Positions 35,080 to 47,400 of a stretch of 64,000 bases of DNA are shown piece by piece; the first letter of the stretch is position 1; each line of letters starts with the position of its first letter. The notes under the pieces were generated by a model. That model had not been told where the DNA came from, did no database searches, and saw only the letters and a list, made by a program, of their open reading frames with translations. The DNA is taken from NCBI GenBank assembly GCA_947044365.1, contig OX345645.1, positions 6,081,741 through 6,145,740 of the forward strand. The letters run 5' to 3'. The position numbers and the translations under genes were made by a program. This stretch comes from Petrosia ficiformis (Eukaryota; Porifera; Demospongiae; Haplosclerida; Petrosiidae).

Positions 35080-35810
35080 ACGCTGTTTATATTGTTGTAA
35101 ACATAATATATACTTTCCATTTGTGTTAGAATAGTTACTAATGTTATGTTAATTGTGTATGTGGGTTAGATTCTTTACTCAACATATAATGTTTTAAAAT
35201 GCTTAGGATTCTATCTGACTCTACTAGCATTGTATGTAATTATAATTGTGCGTGTTTGAAAGTTCAATATTCTGTAGGTCACTATTGTCAAACTTACATC
35301 GCGTGATCCATGGCTCTATTCAGAGCCAAACAAGAACAATAGACACCGGATTTTAATTTGTTAAAAGAAAAAAGCATGCAAATTTTTGAACATTGTACAA
35401 TGTAGTCACTATGATATATACTGTAGAACTTAAGAATTGTGAAATACCTTTGCTATAGTTTCAATTCAGTCTACCTCCTTTATGTGTGGTGTACAAAGAT
35501 ACCATTATTCATAGGATATTGTTATATGCTGTCAAGTACAACAATATTCATGCATGTTGCATTGTAATACAATATTCATGACTTGTACTGATAATGATAC
35601 CAATATTCATGACAAACAAAAGATCCTTTTTCGTAATTTGAGCCAAAGATGAAAAGTTTCCATGGCAACCTTACTTTTATACCTTTTGTTAAGAAGCATA
35701 TGCTCGCTTTAGCACCCCATTTTTAGAGAGATGTGTGATACTGTGAGCCAGAACCCTTGATTTTTGTAGTGTATAACGTAATATTATACTACTAGTAATG
35801 ATAAACTGTG

Positions 35811-35851
35811 ATTCAGATACTTTAATGATAGGAATTTTCATTTCCCTACAG
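35811..35851 (+). promoter_or_regulatory. Conserved block before the 2A exon
   Basis: ATTCAGATACTTTAATGATA, then a pyrimidine-rich stretch and CTACAG|ATATTCATAATG, precedes the NLR-E start. Close matches sit at 6950-6987, 18051-18104 and 23296-23336. The CAG|AT end reads as a splice acceptor, so a 5' UTR exon may lie upstream. Alternatively the block is promoter-proximal DNA kept since duplication. Confidence 0.5.
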
Positions 35852-35860
35852 ATATTCATA

Positions 35861-36137
35861 ATGATTGATCTCATTCAATGGAGAGTTTGTATTGGAATGT
35901 GGTGTGGTGGTATGAGCTCTGTCAAGAGGAAACGTAGACTAGTTAATAAACAATATAACATGCAAAATCATCCAGGTGTGAAAGACTATCACTGGGAGAA
36001 TGAAAATGTTGGGCTATGTATGAATATTCTTAGAGCATTACTCCGTCATACTAGTGTGTGGTTGTATACACTAACTGTGTGTATATTTCTACTACTGAGA
36101 CTCTCTGGTGATGTGGAATCAAATCCTGGACCTATGG
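35861..36137 (+). CDS. NLR-E exon 1: 2A/signal-like peptide
   Basis: 92 codons plus one base. The hydrophobic run is VWLYTLTVCIFLLLRLS, with arginine replacing isoleucine two residues before the SGDVESNPGP motif. The next residue after the skip proline is methionine (NPGPM), not valine. The arginine slightly weakens the hydrophobic core. Confidence 0.8.
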
Positions 36138-39100
36138 GTTAGTTCTAATATTATACTACTAGACACACATAATAGAATATACATGTCACAAACTGTATAT
36201 ATAGATATTATTTATTCCTATTTGCTTTTACAGAGATTACTCCTCCCAAAGCTGTATCACTGCTGTATTAATGTGGATTTAATTTTAAGAGCAAGTGGAG
36301 TTTGTTATCAAGTATCTTGAATGTTCCAGTAGAGCTAAAGGGAAAGATGAGAGCTATAATAAAGGAAGATGAAACATATGAATATGCAATAGAAATAGCA
36401 TTGGATTGGTGGATTAAGAACACATCAGAAGCATCATGGAAAGTGTTAATATCATCAGTAGACAGGTGTGGAGAGAAAGATACTGCAGATGCAATGAGGA
36501 AAAAGATGAGTGAAGAAGGTAATTATTAATTACTTATGAACAAAGTATGACACATTATTGTAATTTATGGAGTGAAGAAGGTACATATAATTATTTATCA
36601 CCTGCTATCACCATGCATATTAAAATAGAAAGCTTGTTTTGTCAACCCTCATTACATTTCTAGACTGGATGTGATCATATATAGACATTAATTTTAATGC
36701 AGGAATGTATGACCTCTTTTCATAAACTACAGTTCTTTGTGTCAAACATTTGCTCATTTAGACAGAGCTAATGAAGATTTGTCCTAAAGTTAATAATGTC
36801 ATAATTATTATGTCCATTTAATTTATACATATTTATTATATACATATATTAGGTGAAGTTGGAAGTAAGAGATGCGTCAGAAATGAAACGCTAGGAGCAA
36901 ATCCTTCCATTTTGAATGTAGAAGAAGATCATCCTCCAAGTAAAAAAGGTATAAATAGACAGATGATAACACATACACCTGGCTCACCCTGCTACAGTGC
37001 TAACAAGGTTACTATGGAAACCACATACAGTCTAAACTATTGTGCCCCTTTGTGGAAAGATGTATAGCATACACTTTAAAGACTACCTTGTTTTAAATAG
37101 ACATACACTCCTATCGAACATTTGCAACATAAATATTTTGATGTCTAATAATTTTGTAGTGATAGGCAATACCGAGAATTTACACATTATTATGAGTACT
37201 GAGAATGGGACAAACCTGAGCAAGGAAGAATTGCATTGAATAAATAAGCAACTGTCCATTGAAGTCACATTTAACTGAGTAACAAAGTTAAATCACAGAA
37301 CTTACATAGACCTGGGGCTTTATCAGGCTTGCCCCAATTATTAGTGGTTTGTGGTTTGCTACAGTGCTAAATAGGTTACTATGGAAACCACATACAGTCG
37401 CAAGCTGCATTTCAGCTCATTGCTAAAGTATTATTTGATACTAACATGAATATTTTCAATTTCTGTGGCATGTTGAAACATGTTTGGAATCTTATTAAAT
37501 AAGTCTTGCTAATGGTTCAACAGCTATATACTCAGAGTGATGATATTAGTATTGTATTGATTAGTAGCCAATATTACAGAAGTAACAAGTATACTCAAAC
37601 ATTTTGCTTATCATTATTGATTTGTACAACTTGAAACAGAGTTTAGAGATATGTGTACTACTGTTTTATCATATATTCTTGTACATCTATTACTTATATA
37701 CAGTACATCATGATGTTATGATACCAGAATCTACAACTAGGAGAAAGAGATATGATGAAGAAGAAAGATATTCAGGTGCAACTCAATCTGATATGTTTAT
37801 TGTGGAATCAGAGGATGAATCCCAACATCCCAAGAGGAGTAAACAAGGTTAGAATACCTGTGTTAACACCTCTGTATCAAGTTATAAACTTTTTTGTGAA
37901 TATTATAGTGTAATTTAGGTTTGTACATTCCTTGTGTACCAACAGAATCATTAACGCATGGACATTATTTGGAGTACATGTTCACTTGATACTTATTTTT
38001 TTATTTCATGTTTGCCTGTACACTTATATATTAATAATAATTAAAATCATAATTATTCATAATCGCTTAATATTTCTCTGATACCATACAGTTTCAATAC
38101 CACTGAAACCACACTCTATAGATGACTCATGTACACAAGTACATTATGAATCAAATCAGTTAACACCATTCAACATACTGAAGAGACATTCCTCTGAAAT
38201 ACTTGATGTGGTCTCTGACCCAATTAGACTTGCTAATGATTTGTGGGGTGTTGATCTAATATCTAATGTTGTTAAAGATAATATCATATCTACTCGAAGT
38301 GTTCCTCGTTATGAGAAGGCCAGTAAATTACTGAATGAAGTTCAGAGATCTCTTAAAGTCAATGAAAATCCAGAGACACTCATTTTATTATGTAAAGTAT
38401 TAACCAATCAGAAAAACTTAGCAATATCAACAATATGTAAAACTATGTTAAAAGAGTTAGGTAAGCTAATACTATAGTAAAATAGAAAGGTTTGTCATAA
38501 TTATTCACACAGGTGTGTCATTAGATGTTATAACATCTGAAGTCATTTCTGATACTGAAAGATTTAATAGAGAATTACGTGATCGATATCTTCAGAAACC
38601 TGTAGTACATAATAACTTGTTAGACCAACGTATTGGTGGAGACAAGTTTGGACAATTAGGACTCATTAAGGGACATGGAGGATGTCTTTCGGAATCAGAA
38701 GGAATGAAGAGGTCATGGAATATGTTACGAGGGAATTTAGATTGTATAATGAAAGTATCTAAGAAAATAGATATACAAGATGTACTGAAACATAATGATG
38801 ATAATAGTCCAATCAAAGTAGTAGTTGATGGACCTCCAGGTGTAGGAAAAACTACACTTTGTCAAACATTGTGTAACATGTGGGCTAAGAATGAACTGAA
38901 GAAATGTTCTTTTGATCATGTCTTCCTTCTTCCTCTCAGAGATGACAGAGTAACTTCAGCTGAAGGTATATATGATCTTGTTTCTTTATTTCATAGTGAT
39001 AAAGTGATTTGTGAAGCTGTCAGTGAACAGATCAACAAGACAAATGGTAAAGGTACTTTACTAATCTTTGATGGATGGGATGAGTTTGAGGGAAGAAACA

Positions 39101-41595
39101 AAGACAAATCATTTATACTGGATATTATTAGAGGAAAACACTCACTAAGGTGTAATATAATGGTAACTTCACGTACATATGCTTCAGCAAATCTTCTTGA
39201 AATACAAAGTGTTGATCGTCATATTGAAGTATTAGGTTTTAAGAAAAGTGAGATTTTCGCATACATCAAAAATGTGCTTAAATCTAAACAATTAATAATG
39301 AATTTGAAGATGAGGGAAGATGTCTTATCAATCTGTTATATACCTTTTCTATGTTCCATGTTAGTGAGAGTTTATCAAATATTTGACTATACTCTACCAA
39401 ACACTCTGACTGAGTTGTATCAAAAGTTCATTATTTATGCTATGAAAAGATCAATGAACAGACCAGGATTTAATCCAAGAAGAATAGAATCACTTGATAA
39501 TTTACAAGAAGATCAGAAGGCATTTGATGAACTTTGTTACTGTGCTTATGTGAATCTTAAGAAAGGATGTACTAATTTCACTGAAGATCAGATACAGTCC
39601 TCCAAGTGTAAAGACTTTGGATTAATGAACTTCTACACAATAGCAGACACTACTCAATATCAGTTTCTTCATCTAACCATTCAGGAGTTCCTGGCAGCAT
39701 GGTGGATATCTAAACAAAATGATCAGAAAAAGCTGTTTGGAGAACATTTCCAGAATATTCAATTTCGTATGACACTAAGATTTGTAGCAGGTCTGACTGA
39801 ACTTAAAGATGACAGCTATCAAGAGTATTTCAATAAAGAGGTGGACTTACAGTGTGTTAGCAAACCATTGTTCGGTCTTGAAACTCATCAGTGTTCTGTG
39901 TTTCATCAAAATCCACAGATGCTTCAGGAATGCATTTCTATACGATATTGGAATCAATGTCCTCTTTATGAACGTTATGATACAGATACTATACAGCTGC
40001 TTCATTTAATTTATGAGTCACAAAACAAAGTATTGTGTCAGATATTTGCTTCATCCGTAAAAGACTTCTCTCTCTGTGTAGATAGAGTGACTTCATCACA
40101 ATTTGATTTACTGTGCTTGTCCTTTTTACTGAAGAACTCAAAGAAAACGTGGAATTTTCTCCACTTTGAAGATGTTGACCAGTGCATGATGTTGGTTGAG
40201 CATGGAGACATTAACAATTGTGATGTAATAAAAGCACAATATCGGAGTATCACATCAGTAATCAAATTTCACCAGTCATCATTATGTAAGTACCTTCAAG
40301 AGAGTTATATTAGTATTTTTAGCCCATCTGATGTCACATATCCCTCAATGTTCACAGACCTGTTTAAACTGCCTCATCTGAATATTCTGCATGTTACTAT
40401 TTGGGTGTTTTGCGACACATCACAACATTATAGTGATGATGCATTACTGGAGAAGGCAATTACTACAAATCATAAGATCAAGGAATTGTTAATTTATTTG
40501 CCTTATCAAACATCCAACACATTAGTAAAGAGTATTCTTACTGGAGTAAAGAGAAATGATACAGTCCAGTTCTTTTCACTATCATGTAATTTGTCTGATA
40601 ATACTTCACTAGAAATTGAGGAACTATTAAAAAACAACCACACCTTACAAGCTGTTCAACTGAATATATTTATTAAAGGAATACTTCCATCTCTATGTAA
40701 CCTAACAGTTAATGAATGTCTTACAGCACTAAATATCAAAATTATATCTACGGAGGATTACATATGCATCGTAATGTATCCTGCACAGAAAACAAACACT
40801 TTTCATCCAGGATTAGAGAATGTTGGAAGAAATATTACTAAGTTTAAGAGTCTTTTGCTACAAGTACCACTGATACCACTCACTGTCTTGTTTGATTCTA
40901 ACCCTTTTCTACAACATCTGGATATAGTACTAGCAAGAGAAGAAATGTTTTTTGAACTATTTAACATTCTCTCCAGTAACACAACTATAATAGGTCTTAG
41001 AATTAGAAATGTACCTTCGATACATAGGCAGGTGCTTCATCAGGAAGTAGGAAAATCTCTTCAACTGATGCTATCATCAAATCAAACTCTACAATGTCTG
41101 GAGGTACAAGATCATGTAATGCCTGTGAAATACCTGACTGCTGGGTTGAGAGAGAACAGCACACTACAAGAACTAGAAATTGATACGACACACTCAGAAA
41201 ATGTTAAAGAATTCTTTGAAACTATTAATAATCTGAAATCATTGGCCGTGAAACTCTATCCATTGCCATATGGTAGCATTTCAGATGATGAACTTATGTC
41301 ATGGTATCATGAAGAGATAATTCTTCATGTTACAAATATGTTTAAAAAAAATAAGGACATAAAATTTATGAAACTTGCATTGTATTTTACTGTAGATAGT
41401 GGAGTTAGAGTTCAAGATGACTGGATACCAATTGTACATCAATTCTGGGAAGCTGTGTTACTCCATCCTTCATTATGTTATATATACGTTCACCGTTTGA
41501 TGAGAGATGTGCTAAATGATATGAAGAAAGTACTGTTCACACAACGTGAAGAAAAGAAACTTGGTCCACCTCCACTAGTAGAAATATTTTCCTAA
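35861..41595 (+). CDS. NLR-E: 2A / death domain / CARD-like / NACHT-LRR with nonsense in exon 2
   Basis: Exons 35861-36137, 36234-36518, 36853-36948, 37704-37847, 38092-38460 and 38513-41595 give 1417 residues with phase-coherent joins, except for TAA at 36269-36271 in the death-domain exon (GAA in NLR-B). All other exons are open. Because exon 2 is 285 bases and phase 1-1, leaving it out would restore a 2A / linker / CARD-like / NACHT-LRR protein. Otherwise the copy would be a very recent pseudogene. An internal start in a later exon is also possible. Confidence 0.75.
36234..36518 (+). pseudogene. NLR-E exon 2: death domain with premature stop
   Basis: 285 bases as in the paralogues. The frame reads EITPPKAVSLLY then TAA (36269-36271), followed by CGFNFKSKWSLLSSILNVP and the rest of a normal death domain. 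There is one nonsense change and no frameshift. Glycine of TPGK is also changed to proline. Confidence 0.85.
36853..36948 (+). CDS. NLR-E exon 3: linker 1
   Basis: 32 codons, phase 1-1, EVGSKRCVRNETLGANPS to HPPSKKG, homologous to the NLR-D exon at 24731-24823 with one extra codon (EED). Confidence 0.7.
37704..37847 (+). CDS. NLR-E exon 4: linker 2
   Basis: 48 codons, phase 1-1. It reads HHDVMIPESTTRRKRYDEEE and ends ESEDESQHPKRSKQG. Same length and sites as in NLR-D. Confidence 0.7.
38092..38460 (+). CDS. NLR-E exon 5: CARD-like domain
   Basis: 123 codons, open, acceptor ATACAG and donor G|GTAAGC. It differs from NLR-D mostly at its first 25 residues (SIPLKPHSIDDSCTQVHYES); the helical part is almost the same. 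Confidence 0.75.
38513..41595 (+). CDS. NLR-E exon 6: NACHT-LRR
   Basis: An open exon of 3083 bases: GPPGVGKTT, TLLIFDGWDEFEG, MVTSRTYAS, HLTIQEFLAAWW, then LRR-like units (SSNQTLQCLEVQ, RENSTLQELEIDTT) and the tail REEKKLGPPPLVEIF. Relative to copies A and B it lacks four residues after YIKN (VLKSKQLIM) in the NACHT-associated region. Confidence 0.9.
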
Positions 41596-43192
41596 TCTAC
41601 CACTGATCTGAGCAATAGTTATAAGTCTAATTCTATGAATTTACATAATCTATTAAAGAACATATTATTCATCAAACTACTGTTAGGTATAGCTACAATA
41701 ATTATTATTGTAGTTACTTCTGTAGTGATTTGTAGTAATTTATAATACTACATTATTAATTCACATTTTTAAAGAAAAAAGAAAAAAACACTAATTTGGT
41801 ACACAAAAACACAGATTTAGAGAGGTTGTATGTATATAGTTCATATATATTTTAGTATACTTAAAACAGGTAAGAGATTATAACTTCATCCATGTGCTAT
41901 ATGTATACATGTTCTATCAATTGCTCAATTTACATATTCTTTCGGGTGTCTATAATATATCTAGCTCATCTGTTTATACATCAATTGTCAGTCAATTCTA
42001 CTGGCATATCAATGATCACGAATATCAGGCAGAACAGGCTTTTACTAGCTAGTGTCATGATCAGCCACTCATCACATTCATGTTGATGTATATATATCAC
42101 TCTTCACCCTTGGGATCTAAACAGCCTATATATGTGTATATAGTGATTTGTATGTAGTAACACTACATATTAATTTACATTGTTAAAATGGGATATGGGG
42201 TAGGTAGGAGATATGCAGTAAGCAGCATCATTTCCTACCACCTACTCACTTAATTAATATTGTTGCCTTTTCAGTTCCTTTTAAAAATAAGATTAATGTT
42301 CTCCTTAGAATCTGAAAGCATATGGCAGTAGTAGATAGACAGTTATACGTTGTAAAACATAGCTATTATTATCAGGCCTGTACGTACCAAATAAAAAGGG
42401 AGGTTCTTAATCTCAGTTTGCACAGAGTGTTTGGAAAACATTTCTTTGGTCCAGAATGCCCAATTTTACAACTGAGACCACACCCTCTATACAGAGCATA
42501 TTTATATAATTGTCTCCACCCCAAGACAAGGACAAGGCTAGTGTAAGCTAATATACAAACGTGGTATTATTAATACTTTTAATTAATAAAAAATTGTGTA
42601 ATGATTATGTATTTAATTTGCAGTATTATGTGTTAGAATATATGGCACATAAGTGAAGCCACAATATGTAATCTCAACGTACCTCCACAGGCTCCACTAA
42701 AGTGTGTGATCTACATTAAGACATACATCCATGCATATACAGTAAAATGTAAAGTGAAACATACAATAAGTGATGTTGTCAGGTGATAAGTCTCAGTAGG
42801 CTAAGATGCAATAAAGTAAGTCTATCATATTATGTTAGATAATTGTAACAGGAAGTGGAACTTTAATTTAATTAATTGTTTATGAATATTACTGCAAATC
42901 CCTGTAATCAAATGACTGATTAATTATTAATTTCATAAAGACAATTTCAAGTATTAACACACATACTATTGATCAATCAAGACACACAATAAAACAAAAT
43001 TAATATTAATATTCCTTACTAGCATACATATAATCAAGTACATTTGTGAATGAAAGCAATATTTATTTATTTCAATTATGTATATTAAGTATTATAATTT
43101 AGAATTACAAGTGAATTTCAAAAATAATGTTAGTTACTTTAATTATTATTATTATTAAAAATTATCACTATTAATATTAATTAATTCGTACA
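41596..43192. other. Intergenic between NLR-E and the LRRK-like gene
   Basis: The first 300 bases resemble the 3' flanks of the other NLR copies. The last 190 bases (from about 43010) are the LRRK 3' flank that recurs at 31245. NLR-E and the kinase are transcribed towards each other. A 74-codon open frame at 42322-42546 shows nothing recognisable. Confidence 0.6.
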
Positions 43193-44461
43193 TTAGTCAT
43201 CACTCTGTTGTGAATCTAGTTGGAACATGTGGCTGATCTTTCGGTTGTACAGCTCAATATTCTTCAAGTTCCACGCTTCCCAAATAGTGATTTGTTGGTG
43301 TGCAGTGATGGTTGGCTGTTCTAATATAGAACGAGTGGTAGAATTTTCTACAGTAGCTGCTCTGGGTCTTGGCATATCGAGTGGTTCCAACCACTGTGAC
43401 GAAACAACATACTCACCTCCAACTAGACACACCTTGTGGTTTGACCGGTTACCATATTTATTATAATCTTCAGAGGCCAGTCGTCCCATTACTACTCCAT
43501 GGTTTTCATCTTCGTTAATATTAACTATTATTACATCACCCATTCCTCTAGCTATCCATAAAGTATCATCAACAAGAAGAAGGGAAGTCGTACGGGTAGC
43601 ACCTTGCTGCCGAAGATGAAAACGAACTTTTGCTTTTCGCAGCGCATCCATTTCAGGAAGTGGAGAAAATATGCTCTTTCCTTGCAGTGTGATATTATAA
43701 GCTCTAGTACGAGGTGGTTTTCGGAATGTTTTCAAGGTTTTTCTGGACAATTGAGGGTGGAATACAGCATTAACTGTTTTAGATGGATTCTGAGGCTCAT
43801 TGTGTACTTCAAAGCTTTGTTCTTTAGGGCTACCTCCACTAGTAGTAAGGGAATCATTACCAATCTCATCATCACGATCATTTGTCGTTTGTGGAGAAGC
43901 AGAAGGACTTTCCTCCTCATCAGGATTTGTTTTATCATTAGGAATAGCCAAGTCTGGAATTGAAGCAGGATCTCCCTTTAAACAATTACTTGTCGGATCG
44001 ACATGGCTACAATCAAAAATTGTCAGCAGTTGGTATGTTTTGGCATCCCATTCCATCACACACGAGAGCTGTCGTCCAATACCCCATACTTTGATTCCAT
44101 TTGACACTAACTCATTAATATGCTGGGTTCGTCTAGTAAAAACATCATAAGTGAATTCGACTTTAAGATTAACAACATCCATAACGGAAATTCTGTTCCC
44201 ACAACCACACCAGAGATGATCTTCGCCGACAAATGTCATACACTTGACTGCAGGAGCACGGAAGCCTTCAGTCAATGTTATGATATAGGGATCAGCCCAA
44301 TCATAGGCTTCAGAAAGGTATTGCTGATCTTCGCAATGAAGAGAACAAGCTTCACGATTCACACAAGCATCACCAAACTGTGGTCCATGATCCGGACTTA
44401 TACTTTTTCGTGAGAATATACAGATAGTACCATTAGCCAGAGAGGCAAATACACGTTTCAC
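43193..44461 (-). CDS. LRRK: LRRK-like last exon: propeller and C-terminus
   Basis: 422 codons ending QSDD and TAA (43193-43195). It has WD-like strands ([58 protein letters not shown]). A Ser/Thr/Asp-rich insert (around [19 protein letters not shown]) interrupts the propeller and is probably a disordered loop. Confidence 0.9.
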   Translation of the reverse strand: MKRVFASLANGTICIFSRKSISPDHGPQFGDACVNREACSLHCEDQQYLSEAYDWADPYIITLTEGFRAPAVKCMTFVGEDHLWCGCGNRISVMDVVNLKVEFTYDVFTRRTQHINELVSNGIKVWGIGRQLSCVMEWDAKTYQLLTIFDCSHVDPTSNCLKGDPASIPDLAIPNDKTNPDEEESPSASPQTTNDRDDEIGNDSLTTSGGSPKEQSFEVHNEPQNPSKTVNAVFHPQLSRKTLKTFRKPPRTRAYNITLQGKSIFSPLPEMDALRKAKVRFHLRQQGATRTTSLLLVDDTLWIARGMGDVIIVNINEDENHGVVMGRLASEDYNKYGNRSNHKVCLVGGEYVVSSQWLEPLDMPRPRAATVENSTTRSILEQPTITAHQQITIWEAWNLKNIELYNRKISHMFQLDSQQSDD

Positions 44462-47400
44462 CTATAGTATACAAGAACAAAAATTATAATACATTCATCT
44501 ATTAATAACTATTAGCCACAGTACATGTAAATTAGCCGTCATTAATCATAGTGCATAACTATAAATGAATAATAGAACTTTTAACCCTTTGCTCAACAGG
44601 AAGAGAGGGAATTGACAGTCTGGATGTATTGTAATCCCACGCTCACCCTATACTAGCTCGTACAACCTCTGCACTTTAAACAGCAGAGACTTTTAATTCA
44701 CTTAGTGACCTTCCAAGAAAGTCATAGATACAAAAACATGCTGCAGGAAAGCAGCAAGGCAAGTTTTTCGTAGTGCTGTACGTACATGTACATGTATCTA
44801 TACTAGGTTTTGCCTATAATTCAGATACAGATATTATAGGCAACTAAAACTCCCCTATACCTAAAACTCCCCTATACCTATACCTATATATACATGTGTT
44901 CACTCCTTTTTCTAGTATATGTTCATGTGTATCACTAATTTTTAGCACTGCTCTATATAGCCATTTCTGTTGGAGAATGAAACTCACAAACTACTAGAAA
45001 ACACGGAAATAGCTCAAAACATATGATTCTGAGTGCTGTATCAATCAGTAAATAGTACTATAAAGTTTCAAAATGTGGTCTGTAAAATATCTGTATCTGG
45101 CCTATACTACTTGCCTATACCTATATTTATGAAATATCTGTATCTGCCCTATACTACTTGCCTATACCTATATTCATGAAATATCTGTATCTGGCCTATA
45201 CTACTTGCCTATACCTATATTTATGAAATATCTGTATCTGCCCTATACTACTTGCCTATACCTATATTCATGAAATATCTGTATCTGGCCTATACTACTT
45301 GCCTATACCTATATTTATGAAATATCTGTATCTGGCCTATACTACTTGCCTATACCTATATTCATGAAATATCTGTATCTGCCCTATACTACTTGCCTAT
45401 ATCTATATTTATGAAATATCTGTATCTGCCCTATACTACTTGCCTATACCTATATTCATGAAATATCTGTATCTGCCCTATACTACTTGCCTATACCTAT
45501 ATTTATGAAATATCTGTATCTGCCCTATACTACTTGCCTATACCTATATTCATGAAATATCTGTATCTGCCCTATACTACTTGCCTATACCTATATTTAT
45601 GAAATATCTGTATCTGCCCTATACTACTTGCCTATACCTATATTCATGAAATATCTGTATCTGCCCTATACTACTTGCCTATACCTATATTTATGAAATA
45701 TCTGTATCTGGCCTATACTACTTGCCTATATCTATATTCATGAAATATCTGTATCTGGCCTATACTACTTGCCTATACCAATATTTACCTATACTTTGGT
45801 ATATATAGGCACCTATACATTTACCTATACCAGTATAGGTACAACACTAGTTTTTTGAACGTCTAGTAGTCAATGGTGATGCCTATACTACACATCTTTA
45901 TATTTTTGTTTGGTATGTAAATCAAATTTTTTTGTTCATAGTATGTGCATGTCAGTTTCTTTTATATTATCACGTATTTGCACTTTGGTATTTAGGATGC
46001 AAATTTGCAACCTTCGTTATACATTACATGTTTTAAAAATGTCTTATTTGCAAACTTCAGCACCAGAGGGTCAAGACTTTTTTAATAAGCTTTAGTAAAA
46101 GTTTTAGAAGCCAGATAAAATATAACTGAAACTAAAAGTGGTCACTATTGTCATACTAAAACAACACTAATACAACCACACCCATGGCTAATACACTTTC
46201 TCTAACAGCTTGTTACACACATACCCTTCCTCCTTGAACTTCAGTGACCATATCAAGAACTGAATCTTTTACAATAAATGACCACAGCAATTGTGGTTCA
46301 CCAGTTGGCTTATATCCAAATACTTGTATCTCAAATTCCTAAATGAAGAATAGTACATGAGGTCATAATGAAAGGTCATTCACATTCATCTTGACTTCAG
46401 AAAACTTTAACTTGAAGGACAAACAATCTTTTTACCTTCACCATTTTCATATAATTATCCTTCCCATTCTAGCAAAGTTCAATTCATTGCTTCATTATTT
46501 AGTTACAGTATAATCATGTACTAACCTTATGACATTAAACTATGGTTACTATACATTAATTATTATATAATCACATCCTAATTTTGAGGTCATTGTTAAT
46601 GTGAACAGTCTTTACCTAACTAAATAAACTTAGTATAATTATATATCACAATGTCATGTGATAATCACATGACATATTTTGCATACACGTGTACACCTCA
46701 CTGTAGTCAATGGAAGTACAATGATAGTATGTAAACTTAATAATGTCAGGTACTGTATATCTGGTATATACATGTACTAAGGCTGGAAAAAGCTTTAAAT
46801 GTTCGAATAGTTTCTTCTTATGAAGCTTCGCCATCACGCCCACCAAAGTTTTTTGAAGCTTGGGTCAAATTGGCTCAAAAATGGTTAGTGTGTACACCAT
46901 TTTGAATACATCTTGAGCCAATTAACAATGAGTTAATGCTGTTAGTGACAATATAATTATAATTAACTGCGCCACTGGCCCAAAAAGAGAACTGTGCAGT
47001 GCCAAATAAGAAGCTCTATGGGCCAATGGTGTGCCATATGAGCTTTTCAAAAACACTGACGCCCACTTTAAACCTTTGATAGCATTTGTTTTTGAATGCT
47101 ACTATGCACAAATCGCAGATGGTGTAATAATGAATTATTCATCAGTTTTATTAGCTTGTTATGACAATAAATAAACAAAATCCTATTTTTAGAACAGGGA
47201 AACCACAATAATATCAGATGGCTTCCTCTTAATTCCTATGTGCCTTTAAACGTTTTTGTTGTTGCTCAAGATTGGCATTTGTAATCTACACAGTTGTATG
47301 CATGCCCCAAACGAAATGATTCTACTTCGGCTACAGTGTAAGTTATAGCTAGCTATTCCCAGCAGGCAAATCAGGACAAGGGTTACTTTCTAGAAAGTTG

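Larger units (their letters stand above)
33253..35800. other. Intergenic region upstream of NLR-E
   Basis: No gene is supported. It holds a (TA)n(TG)n microsatellite (34750-34788), a 17-bp tandem pair (TGTATTATAATGGGTGTAA, about 34981-35018) and a GC-rich hairpin (35041-35079). Several words around CAATATTCATGA recur at 35550-35615. Confidence 0.5.

Noticed and set aside
42322..42546. A small gene between NLR-E and the LRRK-like gene
   Set aside because: No motif, no splice or start context, and no counterpart near the other copies.
45083..45790. A CRISPR array
   Set aside because: Units are contiguous with no unique spacers, and the locus is in a eukaryotic intron.
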